DNA from: Sphingopyxis sp.
GTDB taxonomy: Bacteria > Pseudomonadota > Alphaproteobacteria > Sphingomonadales > Sphingomonadaceae
DNA: 64,000 nucleotides
Direction of reading: 5' to 3'
Assembly (NCBI GenBank): GCA_030145715.1
Contig: JAIXHQ010000001.1
Coordinates: 1 to 64,000, forward strand
Under the pieces are notes generated by a model. The model searched no databases and was not told the DNA's origin. It saw only the letters and a list, made by a program, of their open reading frames with translations. The translations under genes and the position numbers were made by a program. Shown here piece by piece: positions 7,573-16,012 of the stretch. Position 1 is the first letter of the stretch. Each line of letters begins with the position of its first letter.

Positions 7573-9759
7573 ATGGCAATCCAGATTCGCACCTCGCTCG
7601 ACGAAATCGACACCGCCGAAGGCTATGTCCCGCACCGCCCGGCACGCCCCGACAAGGTCGAAGGCGGCAAGCGATTCGAACTGGTTAGCGATTATGAGCC
7701 CGCGGGCGATCAGCCGACCGCGATCAGGGAACTCGTCACCACCGCTTTGGATGGCGAGCGCGATCAGGTGCTGTTGGGCGTCACCGGATCGGGCAAGACC
7801 TTTACCATGGCAAAGGTCATCCATGAATTGCAGCGCCCCGCGCTGATCCTGGCCCCCAACAAGATCCTGGCGGCACAGCTTTATGGCGAGTTCAAAAGCT
7901 TTTTCCCTAACAATGCGGTCGAATATTTCGTCAGCTATTACGACTATTACCAGCCCGAGGCCTATGTGCCGCGCAGCGACACCTATATCGAGAAGGAAAG
8001 CTCGGTAAACGAGGCGATCGACCGGATGCGCCATTCCGCCACCCGCGCGCTGCTGGAACGTGACGACGTCATCATCGTGGCGTCGGTATCGTGCCTCTAT
8101 GGCATCGGTTCGGTCGAAACCTATTCGGCGATGATCTTTGACCTGAAGAAGGGACAGGTCGCCGACAATCGCGAAATCATCCGCAAACTCGTCGCGCTCC
8201 AGTACAAGCGCAACGATCAGGCGTTTGCGCGCGGCAATTTCCGCGTCCGCGGCGACAGCCTGGAGATTTTCCCTTCGCATTATGAAGATATGGCGTGGCG
8301 CGTCAGCTTTTTCGGCGACGAGATCGAGGAGATCACCGAATTCGACCCGCTGACCGGTAAGAAGATCGCCAACCTCAACCATGTCCGCATCTATGCCAAC
8401 AGCCATTATGTGACCCCCGGCCCGACGCTGAAACAGGCGTCGGAGGCGATCCGGCACGAACTGGCCGAGCGATTGAAAGAACTCGAAGTCGAAGGCCGGC
8501 TGCTCGAAGCGCAGCGGCTGGAACAGCGCACCAATTTCGACCTGGAAATGATCGCCGCGACCGGAAGCTGCGCGGGGATCGAGAATTACAGCCGGTTCCT
8601 GACCGGCCGCCTGCCTGGCGAACCGCCCCCGACGCTGTTCGAATATCTGCCCGACAACGCGCTGCTTTTCGTCGACGAAAGCCACCAGACGATCCCTCAG
8701 ATCGGCGCGATGTCAAAGGGCGATCATCGCCGCAAGATCACGCTGGCCGAATATGGATTCCGCCTGCCATCCTGCATCGACAACCGCCCGCTGCGCTTTG
8801 CCGAATGGGACATGATGCGGCCGCAGACGGTCAGCGTGTCGGCGACGCCGGGCACGTGGGAAATGGACCGCACCCAGGGCGTCTTTGCCGAACAGGTGAT
8901 CCGCCCCACCGGCCTGATCGACCCGCCGGTCGAAATCAAGCCGGTCGAGGAGCAGGTCGACGACCTGATCGTCGAGGCGAAAAAGACGGCCGCCGCCGGA
9001 TACCGCACGCTCGTCACGACGCTGACCAAACGGATGGCCGAGGATCTGACCGAGTTCCTGCACGAAGCGGGGCTGAAGGTCCGTTACATGCACAGCGACG
9101 TCGAGACGCTGGAGCGTATCGAAATCATCCGCGACCTGCGCCTGGGCGTGTTCGACGTGCTGATCGGCATCAACCTGCTGCGCGAGGGGCTCGACATCCC
9201 CGAATGCGGGCTGGTCGCGATCCTCGACGCCGACAAGGAAGGCTTTCTGCGCAGCGAAACCAGCCTCGTCCAGACGATCGGCCGCGCCGCGCGCAACGTC
9301 GACGGGCGCGTCATCCTCTATGCCGACCGCATCACCGGCAGCATGGAACGCGCGATGCGCGAAACCGACCGCCGCCGCGAAAAGCAGGAGGCGTATAATG
9401 CCGAACATGGCATCACGCCGCAGACGATCAAGCGTAACATCGGCGATATCATCGCCCATGTCGCGTCAAAGGATCAGGTGACGATCGCCATCGGCGACGA
9501 CAAGCCCGCGCATATGGTCGGCCACAACCTCCGCGCCTATATCGCCGACCTCGAAAAACAGATGCGCGACGCCGCGGCGGATCTGGAGTTCGAGCAGGCG
9601 GGCAAGCTGCGCGACGAAATCCGCCGGCTCGAAGCCGACGAACTCGGCCTGCCCCCCGGCGAACAGGTCGCGCCGCGCGTGGGGCGCAGCAACGAGGGCA
9701 AGCCGGGCACGCGCAAGGGTCGTTTCGGCAAGCAGAGCAAAACGAAGTGGGGGCGATGA
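7573..9759 (+). CDS. uvrB: Excinuclease ABC subunit B
   Basis: A 728-aa helicase-like subunit of nucleotide excision repair that verifies damage and recruits UvrC. It has Walker A GVTGSGKT, the damage-probing beta-hairpin region [25 protein letters not shown], helicase motifs through [17 protein letters not shown], and the C-terminal UVR domain ([26 protein letters not shown]), which contacts UvrC. The ATG at 7573 is preferred; an in-frame TTG at 7537 would add 12 poorly supported residues. I see no GAAC-N7-GAAC LexA box in the short upstream region, so SOS control is not supported here. Confidence 0.97.
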   Translation: MAIQIRTSLDEIDTAEGYVPHRPARPDKVEGGKRFELVSDYEPAGDQPTAIRELVTTALDGERDQVLLGVTGSGKTFTMAKVIHELQRPALILAPNKILAAQLYGEFKSFFPNNAVEYFVSYYDYYQPEAYVPRSDTYIEKESSVNEAIDRMRHSATRALLERDDVIIVASVSCLYGIGSVETYSAMIFDLKKGQVADNREIIRKLVALQYKRNDQAFARGNFRVRGDSLEIFPSHYEDMAWRVSFFGDEIEEITEFDPLTGKKIANLNHVRIYANSHYVTPGPTLKQASEAIRHELAERLKELEVEGRLLEAQRLEQRTNFDLEMIAATGSCAGIENYSRFLTGRLPGEPPPTLFEYLPDNALLFVDESHQTIPQIGAMSKGDHRRKITLAEYGFRLPSCIDNRPLRFAEWDMMRPQTVSVSATPGTWEMDRTQGVFAEQVIRPTGLIDPPVEIKPVEEQVDDLIVEAKKTAAAGYRTLVTTLTKRMAEDLTEFLHEAGLKVRYMHSDVETLERIEIIRDLRLGVFDVLIGINLLREGLDIPECGLVAILDADKEGFLRSETSLVQTIGRAARNVDGRVILYADRITGSMERAMRETDRRREKQEAYNAEHGITPQTIKRNIGDIIAHVASKDQVTIAIGDDKPAHMVGHNLRAYIADLEKQMRDAAADLEFEQAGKLRDEIRRLEADELGLPPGEQVAPRVGRSNEGKPGTRKGRFGKQSKTKWGR

Positions 9760-10724
9760 TCATGATACGCTGGGGAATGATCGGCTGCGGCGATGTGACC
9801 GAACGCAAGAGCGGCCCCGCCTATCGGCAGGTCGAGGGTTTCACGCTCCATGGCGTCTTTAACCGCACCTTGGCCAAGGCCGAGGATTATTCCGCGCGCC
9901 ACGGCGTCCCGCGCGTCTTTGCCAGCGCCGAGGCGCTGATCCACGATCCCGAGATCGACGCCGTCTATATCGCCACTCCGCCCGACAGCCACGAAGCCTA
10001 TGCGCGCGAAGTCGCGCGCGCGGGCAAGCCCTGCTGCATCGAAAAGCCGATGGCGCCCGACCATGCCGCCTGCGTCCGCATCCGCGACGCCTTTGCCGAA
10101 CGCGGCCTGCCCCTCTTCGTCGCTTATTATCGCCGCACGCTCCCCCGCTTTCGGCAGGTCAAGGCGTGGCTCGACGAGGGCGCGATCGGCGCGGTGCGCC
10201 ATGTCCACTGGACGCTGACCAAGCCCGCCAGCCCCGTCGACGTCGAAGCGACCAACTGGCGTGTCGACGCCGGCGTCGCGCCCGGCGGCTATTTCGACGA
10301 TCTGGCCAGCCACGGCCTCGACCTGTTTTGCTGGCTGTTCGGCGAAGTTAAGGACGTCGCGGGCTTTGCCGTCAACCAGCAGGGCCGCTACAGCGCCGCC
10401 GACGCCATCACGGGATGCTGGCTGCACCAGGGCGGCGCCACCGGATCGGGAAGCTGGAACTTCGGCGCCGCCGGGCGCGAAGACCGCGTCGAGATCACCG
10501 GCAGCGAGGGCCGGATCGATTTTTCGGTTTTCGAAGAGGCTCCGATACGGCTTTTGCGCGGATCGGCGACGACCGAGACTGTCATCGCCCACCCGCCGAC
10601 GATCCAGCTTTTTCACGTCGAGGCGATGCGCGACCACCTCGCCGGGCGCGGCACACATCCCTCGACCGGCGCCAGTGGAGCGCATACCGCCTGGGTGATG
10701 GACCGGATCCTGTCGCCCAGGTGA
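9756..10724 (+). CDS. Gfo/Idh/MocA family oxidoreductase
   Basis: A 322-aa NAD(P)-dependent dehydrogenase of the glucose-fructose oxidoreductase family. The N-terminal Rossmann fold is clear ([18 protein letters not shown]), as are the family EKP motif ([10 protein letters not shown], about residue 95) and the catalytic region [20 protein letters not shown]. The ATG at 9756 overlaps the uvrB stop (ATGA), implying translational coupling; an alternative ATG at 9762 and a GTG at 9747 are also in frame. Substrate unknown, probably a sugar or cyclitol derivative by family. The coupling to uvrB is probably incidental. Confidence 0.85.
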   Translation: MIMIRWGMIGCGDVTERKSGPAYRQVEGFTLHGVFNRTLAKAEDYSARHGVPRVFASAEALIHDPEIDAVYIATPPDSHEAYAREVARAGKPCCIEKPMAPDHAACVRIRDAFAERGLPLFVAYYRRTLPRFRQVKAWLDEGAIGAVRHVHWTLTKPASPVDVEATNWRVDAGVAPGGYFDDLASHGLDLFCWLFGEVKDVAGFAVNQQGRYSAADAITGCWLHQGGATGSGSWNFGAAGREDRVEITGSEGRIDFSVFEEAPIRLLRGSATTETVIAHPPTIQLFHVEAMRDHLAGRGTHPSTGASGAHTAWVMDRILSPR

Positions 10725-10853
10725 GCGACGCGACGCTGGGCGGCGGTCAAAATCGGATGTTTCTGGAAGCGACAGGAAACAGCCTCGCCCATCCATATCC
10801 GTTTGCATCGAGCGGAAATGCAACGGTCGGCAATAGCTGCAAGCCTATAGAAA

Positions 10854-10927
10854 TTTCGCGCAGAGGCGCAGAGGCCGCAGAGAAACGGGCGCAATCCCCT
10901 CTGCGTTCTCTGCGCCTCTGCGCGAAA
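10854..10927. repeat. Palindromic repeat family A, copy 1
   Basis: A 74-bp imperfect palindrome. The outer 20 bases (TTTCGCGCAGAGGCGCAGAG) recur exactly as the reverse complement at the right end; after two mismatches CGCAGAG also pairs. It is followed by a tail (CATTTGGGAAGGCAGG...) that recurs after copy 2 at 11338-11409. It would fold as a long hairpin in RNA or a cruciform in DNA. Confidence 0.85.
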
Positions 10928-10966
10928 CATTTGGGAAGGCAGGTTGCGACCGGAGCGGACATAAAT

Positions 10967-11098
10967 CCTCCCTGTGGCGCAGCCATGGGGAGGTGGCATC
11001 GCGAAGCGATGACGGAGGGGTCTTTGGCGCAAGGCCCCAGCCCCTCCACCACGCCCTTCGGCCGCGGTCCCCCTCCCCATCGCTACGCGACAGGGAGG
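10967..11098. repeat. Palindromic repeat family C
   Basis: A 132-bp element with imperfect terminal inverted repeats: the left end starts CCTCCCTGTGGCGCAGCCAT and the right end, reverse-complemented, starts CCTCCCTGTCGCGTAGCGAT. Inside lies the smaller palindrome GCATCGCGAAGCGATG. There is no open reading frame that looks like a transposase. It resembles small non-autonomous palindromic elements common between genes of sphingomonads, as far as I recall. Confidence 0.75.
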
Positions 11099-11129
11099 AT
11101 CGGCGGGAAACGACCGATTACGGCCCTTC

Positions 11130-11274
11130 GAACGAACGACCTGATCCCCTCCCGCAGGCGGGAGGGGCAGCGAGACTTGGGCGCTTGCGCCCTAGTCGCA
11201 GCGGGGTGGGCATTCGCGCCGCTGCTGGCCCACCCCCAACCCCTCCCGCCTGCGGGAGGGGAGAAAAAACGTCC
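11130..11274. repeat. Multi-hairpin repeat family B, copy 1
   Basis: About 145 bp, repeated almost exactly at 11446-11589 in direct orientation. Each end is itself a palindrome (CCCCTCCCGCAGGCGGGAGGGG-type at the left, CCCCTCCCGCCTGCGGGAGG-type at the right). Between them sit further hairpins: GGGCGC-TT-GCGCCC and a larger GGTGGGC...GCCCACC. The whole would fold as a string of stem-loops. Confidence 0.88.
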
Positions 11275-11337
11275 GCTCCCCCCCAAAAAATCCGACATTC
11301 ACGCACATCCGCATGTCCGGTCAGACCACGCATGGAG

Positions 11338-11409
11338 TCGCGCAGAGGCGCAAATATCGCAGAGAGGAATGCGCCCGTTTCTCCGCGCTCTCCGCGCCTC
11401 TGCGCGAAA
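11338..11409. repeat. Palindromic repeat family A, copy 2
   Basis: A second copy of the repeat at 10854-10927. The outer arms (TCGCGCAGAGGCGCA at the left, its complement at the right) are kept while the middle has diverged. The same tail (GCGAAACATTGGGAGGCAGG) follows and leads into family B copy 2, so A and B travel together. Confidence 0.83.
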
Positions 11410-11445
11410 CATTGGGAGGCAGGTTGCGACCGATTGCGGTCATTT

Positions 11446-11589
11446 GAACGAGCGAGCTAATCCCTCCCGCAGGCGGGAGGGGCAGCGAGACTTGGGCGCT
11501 TGCGCCCTAGTCGCAGCGGGGTGGGCATTCGCGCCGCTGCTGGCCCACCCCCGACCCCTCCCGCCTGTGGGAGGGGAGAAAGAATGTCC
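11446..11589. repeat. Multi-hairpin repeat family B, copy 2
   Basis: A direct repeat of 11130-11274, with only a few differences (one missing C near the left end, single changes in the right palindrome). The near identity indicates a recent duplication or ongoing sequence homogenisation. Confidence 0.88.
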
Positions 11590-11887
11590 TCTTCCCACCC
11601 CCTAGCAGGCATCCCCTTCAGATAGGCCTTTCCTACATTATCCGGCTGTGCCAGCCTTCATCCGGCTCTTTCATTTGGTGGATAAAGCGGATGCTGCCCG
11701 GCTTGCCGGTGCGGCCACGGCGGGGCATGCGGGGCGTGTCCAGCACGCCGCGCGGTCCAAATCGGGAGGCGCATAAGGCTGAACTTTCCTGAACTTTGCA
11801 ATATCGCGCGGCGCTTGCGCCGACCATATCGCGGATCCAACCCGAAACGATGAAAGGCGGCCGTGGCGGTTCAGCACGTCCCGCCCA
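11590..11887. other. Gene-free spacer between repeats and rplA terminator
   Basis: About 300 bases without a supported gene. Short open frames exist on the minus strand but have atypical composition and no ribosome sites. I see no further repeat copies here. Confidence 0.5.
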
Positions 11888-11919
11888 TAAGAAAAGGGCC
11901 GGAGTTTCCCCCGGCCCTT
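11888..11919 (-). terminator. Rho-independent terminator of the rplK-rplA unit
   Basis: On the minus strand AAGGGCCGG pairs with CCGGCCCTT (9 bp) around an 8-base loop, followed by TTTTCTTA. It lies just downstream of the rplA stop at 11942. This implies that rplJ/rplL are not co-transcribed downstream of rplA here. Confidence 0.87.
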
Positions 11920-11941
11920 CCCTAAATCATAGTGCCTGAAA

Positions 11942-12640
11942 TCAGGCGCCGGTCACGTCGGCCGTATCGACCTTCACGCCGGGGCCCATCGACGACGACA
12001 GCGCGATCTTGCGGACATATTTGCCCTTCGCGCCGGCAGGCTTGGCCTTGACGATGGCGTCGACAAACGCGTCGAAGTTCTGGCGAAGCTTTTCCTCGCC
12101 GAACGACAGCTTGCCAAGACCGGCGTGGATGATGCCGACCTTTTCGACGCGGAATTCGATCTGACCGCCCTTGGCGGCCTTCACGGCTTCGGCGACGTTC
12201 GGGGTGACGGTGCCCAGCTTCGGGTTCGGCATCAGGCCCTTGGGACCCAGCGTCTTGCCGAGGCGGCCGACGATGCCCATCATGTCCGGCGTCGCGATGA
12301 CGCGGCCATAGTCGAGGTTGCCCGCGAGCATGTCTTCCATCAGGTCTTCGGCACCGACCTTGTCGGCGCCGGCGGCCAGCGCCTTGTCGGCATTGTCACC
12401 GCGCGCGAACACGGCAACCTTGACGTCCTTGCCGGTGCCGGCGGGCAGCGTCACGACGCCGCGGACCATCTGGTCGGCGTGGCGCGGATCGACGCCCAGG
12501 TTCATCGCGATTTCAAGCGTTTCGTCGAACTTGGCCGATGCCAGTTCGCGAACCGTCTTCAACGCTTCTTCGACGGTGTGCAGCTTCAGCGCATCAACCT
12601 TGCCCTCAAGGGCCTTTTGCTTCTTGGTCAGCTTTGCCAT
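11942..12640 (-). CDS. rplA: 50S ribosomal protein L1
   Basis: A 232-aa ribosomal protein of the L1 stalk, which helps move deacylated tRNA out of the E site. Typical L1 segments are present: [51 protein letters not shown] and the C-terminal [11 protein letters not shown]. The start at 12640 follows rplK by 4 bases; its ribosome site GGAGGG lies in the last codons of rplK. In other bacteria L1 can repress its own mRNA. The gene is followed by a terminator. Confidence 0.98.
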   Translation of the reverse strand: MAKLTKKQKALEGKVDALKLHTVEEALKTVRELASAKFDETLEIAMNLGVDPRHADQMVRGVVTLPAGTGKDVKVAVFARGDNADKALAAGADKVGAEDLMEDMLAGNLDYGRVIATPDMMGIVGRLGKTLGPKGLMPNPKLGTVTPNVAEAVKAAKGGQIEFRVEKVGIIHAGLGKLSFGEEKLRQNFDAFVDAIVKAKPAGAKGKYVRKIALSSSMGPGVKVDTADVTGA

Positions 12641-12644
12641 CGGA

Positions 12645-13076
12645 TCAGCCCTCCGTCACTTCGAGGCCCATCGAGCGCGCGCTGCCCTCGATGATCTTCG
12701 TTGCCTGTTCGATGTCGTTCGCGTTGAGATCCTTCATCTTGATCTCGGCGATTTCGGCGAGCTTCGAGCGCGCGATCTTGCCGCCGCTGATCTTGCCCGG
12801 CTCTTTCGAACCCGACTTCAGGTTCGCGGCCTTCTTGATCAGATAGGTCGCGGGCGGCGTCTTGGTGACAAAGGAAAAGCTCTTGTCGGCGAAGACGGTG
12901 ATGATGGTCGGGGTCGGTGTACCCTTTTCCATGCCGTCGGTCGCGGCGTTGAACGCCTTGCAGAATTCCATGATGTTGACGCCGCGCTGACCCAGTGCCG
13001 GCCCAAGCGGCGGCGACGGGTTGGCGGTGCCGGCGGGCACCTGCAGCTTGATGTAGCCGCTGATCTTCTTAGCCAT
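12645..13076 (-). CDS. rplK: 50S ribosomal protein L11
   Basis: A 143-aa protein at the GTPase-associated centre of the 50S subunit, needed for factor binding and RelA activation. It shows [20 protein letters not shown], the hinge, and the C-terminal rRNA-binding domain ([19 protein letters not shown]). The start at 13076 has AGGAGG 5 bases upstream. A gap of 154 bases separates it from tesB upstream, so it may have its own promoter even though it normally follows nusG. Confidence 0.98.
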   Translation of the reverse strand: MAKKISGYIKLQVPAGTANPSPPLGPALGQRGVNIMEFCKAFNAATDGMEKGTPTPTIITVFADKSFSFVTKTPPATYLIKKAANLKSGSKEPGKISGGKIARSKLAEIAEIKMKDLNANDIEQATKIIEGSARSMGLEVTEG

Positions 13077-13230
13077 GATGGCCTCCTATCTTTCTGTCGC
13101 CCCGGACGTCGTCCAGAGCTCAAAATTAGCGGTCGAACAGAAGGGCATCACCCCCTCCTCCCGCGCGGAATCACGCCCGTATCTGACGCGAAGCGGCGCC
13201 CATAGATTGAAAGCCGCCGAAAAACAAGCC

Positions 13231-14169
13231 TTATGCGCCGGGCGCGGGCGGCGTGATACGCAGCAGTCCTTCCTGCATGGCCGACGCGATCAGCTTTCCG
13301 TCGCGGCGATAGATCAGCCCACGGTTGATCCCGCGGCTGCCGCCCGTCCAGTCGCTGTCCATGACATAGACGAACCAGTCGTCAAGGCGGATGTCATCGT
13401 GAAACCACATCGCATGGTCAAGGCTGGTCGAAAAAAGACCGGGTGTCGACCAGGTCAGGCCGTGCGGCAACAGCGACGACGACAACAGCCCCATGTCCGA
13501 AACATAGGCCAGGAAGGCGCGGTGAAGCAGCGGATCGTCGCCGATCGGTGCAGCCAGCCGATACCATTGATAATGTGTCGTGCCCCGCTCGGTCGTCGAG
13601 GCGCGGACACTCCGCGTCTCGAATGGCCGGAGGCGCGCCATGCGATCGATCTGCGCGTCGCTGACGTTCGGGTCGGCCGCCAGATTCTCGACCAGTTCGA
13701 CGCAATCCTCGGGCGGGAGAAGGTCGGGCATCGGCGCCTGATGCGCCGCGCCGGGCTCGGGGGCGTGGAAAGAGGCGGTAAGATTGAAGATCACCTTGCC
13801 GTCCTGCCGCACGACGACCCGGCGGTTCGCGAAACTGCGGCCGTCGAAATCGCGGTGGACACGAAAATGCAGCGGTTTTGCTTCATCGCCGCCGCGCAGG
13901 AAATAGGCATGGAGCGAATGCGCCGGCTTTCCCGGGTCGACGGTGCGCGCCGCGGCCGCAAGTGCCTGCGCGATCACCTGCCCGCCGAAGATGCGCTGGC
14001 GGGTGGGCTTGGCGAAGGCCGGAAAAGTGAACTCGTCCTCAAGCCCCGGAACCGGGTCGAGTTCGAAAAGGCGCGTGACCGCTGCCATGACCTTTTCAGG
14101 CGACAAGGCCGCCCGGATTTCGCGCGCACGATCAATGCGAGCCTGGATCTCGTCGGGAGAAAGGCTCAT
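13231..14169 (-). CDS. tesB: Acyl-CoA thioesterase II (TesB)
   Basis: A 312-aa double hot-dog thioesterase that hydrolyses acyl-CoA. Both halves are recognisable: N-terminal QRIFGGQVIAQALAAAARTV and SLHAYFLRGGD, and C-terminal SSSLLPHG, STSLDHAMWFHDDIRLDDW and GRGINRGLIYRRDGKLIAS-like sequence (here GGSRGINRGL). The catalytic Asp-Gln-Thr region is in the second half. It lies between nusG (48 bases upstream) and rplK on the same strand, an unusual insertion into the secE-nusG-rplKA order. Function is well supported; the reason for its location is unknown. Confidence 0.93.
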   Translation of the reverse strand: MSLSPDEIQARIDRAREIRAALSPEKVMAAVTRLFELDPVPGLEDEFTFPAFAKPTRQRIFGGQVIAQALAAAARTVDPGKPAHSLHAYFLRGGDEAKPLHFRVHRDFDGRSFANRRVVVRQDGKVIFNLTASFHAPEPGAAHQAPMPDLLPPEDCVELVENLAADPNVSDAQIDRMARLRPFETRSVRASTTERGTTHYQWYRLAAPIGDDPLLHRAFLAYVSDMGLLSSSLLPHGLTWSTPGLFSTSLDHAMWFHDDIRLDDWFVYVMDSDWTGGSRGINRGLIYRRDGKLIASAMQEGLLRITPPAPGA

Positions 14170-14217
14170 GCGCTCAGTCCATCCGCTGGGCCGCGCCCAC
14201 GAAGGCGCGACGCAATA

Positions 14218-14754
14218 TTATTTGAAACGCTCGACCTGTTCGAAGTCGAGTTCGACCGGGGTGGCGCGGCCAAAGATCGACACCGACACCTTGACGCGGG
14301 CCTTTTCGAAATCGAGTTCCTCGACCAGCCCGTTGAAGCTGGCGAAGGGACCGTCGAGAACCTTGACCTGATCGCCGATTTCGTAATCGACGCGAATTTC
14401 CTGCTTCGGACGCGCTGCCGCTTCTTCCTTGCTGTTCAGGATGCGCGCGGCTTCGGCTTCGCTGATCGCCTGCGGCTTGCCCATCGATCCCAGAAAGCCG
14501 GTGACCTTTGGGGTATTCTTGACGAGGTGATAGACATCGTCGGTCATCGTCAGCTTGGCGAGAACATAGCCGGGGAAGAACTTGCGTTCGGCCTGCACCT
14601 TTTTGCCGCGCTTCACTTCGGTCACGGTTTCGACCGGCACTTCGACCGCTTCGACGAAATCGGTCAGGCCCATGCGTTCGGCTTCGGAAAGCACCGAATC
14701 GCGCACCTTGTTCTCGAAACCCGAATAGGCGTGAATGATGTACCAGCGCGCCAT
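14218..14754 (-). CDS. nusG: Transcription termination/antitermination factor NusG
   Basis: A 178-aa factor that binds RNA polymerase, suppresses pausing and links it to Rho or the ribosome. The NGN domain starts ARWYIIHAYSGFENKV and contains ERKFFPGYVLAKLTM; the C-terminal KOW domain contains GDQVKVLDGPFASFNGLVEELD. The start at 14754 gives the standard length. It follows secE by 34 bases in the conserved order. Confidence 0.98.
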   Translation of the reverse strand: MARWYIIHAYSGFENKVRDSVLSEAERMGLTDFVEAVEVPVETVTEVKRGKKVQAERKFFPGYVLAKLTMTDDVYHLVKNTPKVTGFLGSMGKPQAISEAEAARILNSKEEAAARPKQEIRVDYEIGDQVKVLDGPFASFNGLVEELDFEKARVKVSVSIFGRATPVELDFEQVERFK

Positions 14755-14788
14755 GTGTATCCGTATCCTGTCCCTGTAACCGCGAGCG

Positions 14789-14986
14789 TCAGCGCGCGAG
14801 CGACGTCAGCCAACTGACGATCGCGTTGAAAACCGTGTCGACGCCAAAGAAGAACAGCGACAGGATCGTCGTCATGATGATCACCATGATCGTCGTCTGC
14901 ACCGTTTCACGGCTGGTGGGCCAAACGATCTTGCGGGCTTCGGCGCGCACCTGATTGATGAACTCAGCCGGGCTGGTCTTCGCCAT
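14789..14986 (-). CDS. secE: Preprotein translocase subunit SecE
   Basis: A 65-aa single-span inner membrane protein that clamps SecY in the translocon. The amphipathic N-terminal part (SPAEFINQVRAEARKIVWPTSRET) contains the conserved R-KVVWP-type motif, and one membrane helix follows (about 30-55). It has the short form common in alphaproteobacteria. A tRNA-Trp gene, often found just upstream of secE, is not present in the 276 bases up to the TetR gene. Confidence 0.96.
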   Translation of the reverse strand: MAKTSPAEFINQVRAEARKIVWPTSRETVQTTIMVIIMTTILSLFFFGVDTVFNAIVSWLTSLAR

Positions 14987-15262
14987 GTCGATCGTCCTGT
15001 CCTTGCAACGTCTATGATCCGAGCCAGATGGGTTGCCATGCCCAGCGCGTCAAGCGCGCTTTGGGCAATAGTCCGCCCACCCTCCCCGAGCGTGTCGGCG
15101 AAAGGCGGAAGGAAAACGGCGCATCTGTCCGAATGAAAGCGGCCTTTACTTGCGCGGCGTGGCGATTGCAAGTCAAAGGCTGGCACACCACCACCCCAAA
15201 AACCGCGCCGCCTTTGGCGATATGGGGCGACTGATGAAGACTGACCGACAAACCGAATGAGG

Positions 15263-15901
15263 TCAGCCGATCCTGAAATGGGTAAGAAACGGTTGCAGTC
15301 GCCAGTCAATCTGCTCCCGATTGAGGCGCTCGACCTCGATGCCCATCAGCATATTCAACATCGAATCGCCAACGACGACATCGAAGAACAGGCGAGCCGC
15401 GGCCTTTGGATCGTCGATTTCAGCCCGGCCCGTCGCAGCCCATAGCGCAAACAGATCGGCCAGTTCATTCAGCGCGGGAATATGAAGGTCATGGTAAATC
15501 TGTAACGCGAACTCACGGTCACGCAGACTTTCAGAGACAAGCATCCGCATCAAAGCCACGGCGCGCGGCGATTCCATCAGGTCGCTCTGCCGATATGCAA
15601 ACGCCTTCAGGATGTCGATGCTCGACAATGATTCCGTCGCGTCGCATTCGACCGACCGCAACATCGATTCGTCGTTGCACCAGCGCGTCGCGATAGCGTG
15701 AAGCAGCCCCTGCTTGTTGCCGAACAATTCATATAGCGTCGCCAGCGACCCGCCCGATCGCTTGACGATTTCGGCAAGACTGGTGCGTTCATAGCCCTGT
15801 TCGAGGAACAGCCACTCCGCCGCATCCAGAATCGAACTTTGGCGTCGCTCCCGAGGCGACAGGCCGTCCGACTGACATAGTTCCGATTGGGCTGTCCCCA
15901 A
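15263..15901 (-). CDS. TetR/AcrR family transcriptional repressor
   Basis: A 212-aa regulator. The N-terminal helix-turn-helix is typical (ILDAAEWLFLEQGYERTSLAEIVKRSGGSLATLYELFGNKQ, residues about 25-65), and the rest is a helical ligand-binding domain. No ATG precedes the HTH in frame; the start is most likely TTG at 15901, with GGAG about 8 bases upstream. It is divergent from the RND efflux operon, 111 bases away, with a palindrome in between, so it very likely represses that operon and itself. A rare TTG start would keep repressor levels low. Ligand unknown. Confidence 0.93.
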   Translation of the reverse strand: MGTAQSELCQSDGLSPRERRQSSILDAAEWLFLEQGYERTSLAEIVKRSGGSLATLYELFGNKQGLLHAIATRWCNDESMLRSVECDATESLSSIDILKAFAYRQSDLMESPRAVALMRMLVSESLRDREFALQIYHDLHIPALNELADLFALWAATGRAEIDDPKAAARLFFDVVVGDSMLNMLMGIEVERLNREQIDWRLQPFLTHFRIG

Positions 15902-15929
15902 CTGCCTCTCTCCATCCCTTGTGCTTTCC

Positions 15930-15945
15930 TGTAATCTATATTACA
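15930..15945. promoter_or_regulatory. Palindromic operator candidate for the TetR regulator
   Basis: TGTAAT-CTAT-ATTACA is a perfect 16-bp interrupted palindrome centred in the divergent gap, about 30 bases upstream of the -10 candidate of the efflux operon. TetR-type repressors usually bind such sites. A second, shorter inverted repeat (CGCAA-N4-TTGCG) lies a few bases downstream at about 15957-15970. Confidence 0.6.
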
Positions 15946-15974
15946 CGCCGCGCAAGCGCAAGCTTTTGCGTATA

Positions 15975-15980
15975 TATAAT
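15975..15980 (+). promoter_or_regulatory. -10 element candidate of the efflux operon
   Basis: An exact TATAAT lies in TATATATAAT, 32 bases before the adaptor gene start. The -35 region is not recognisable, which would fit a repressor-controlled promoter overlapping the inverted repeats just upstream. Confidence 0.45.
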
Positions 15981-16012
15981 TCCCGCACAACTGCGATTTT
16001 TCAGGGGTTCTT

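Noticed and set aside
10854-11589. A CRISPR array as explanation for the repeats
   Set aside because: The repeats are long palindromes of different families with irregular spacing; there are no uniform short direct repeats with equal spacers and no cas genes.
14987-15262. A tRNA-Trp gene upstream of secE, as expected from many genomes
   Set aside because: No cloverleaf or T-loop sequence (GGTTCRA) is present in this gap.
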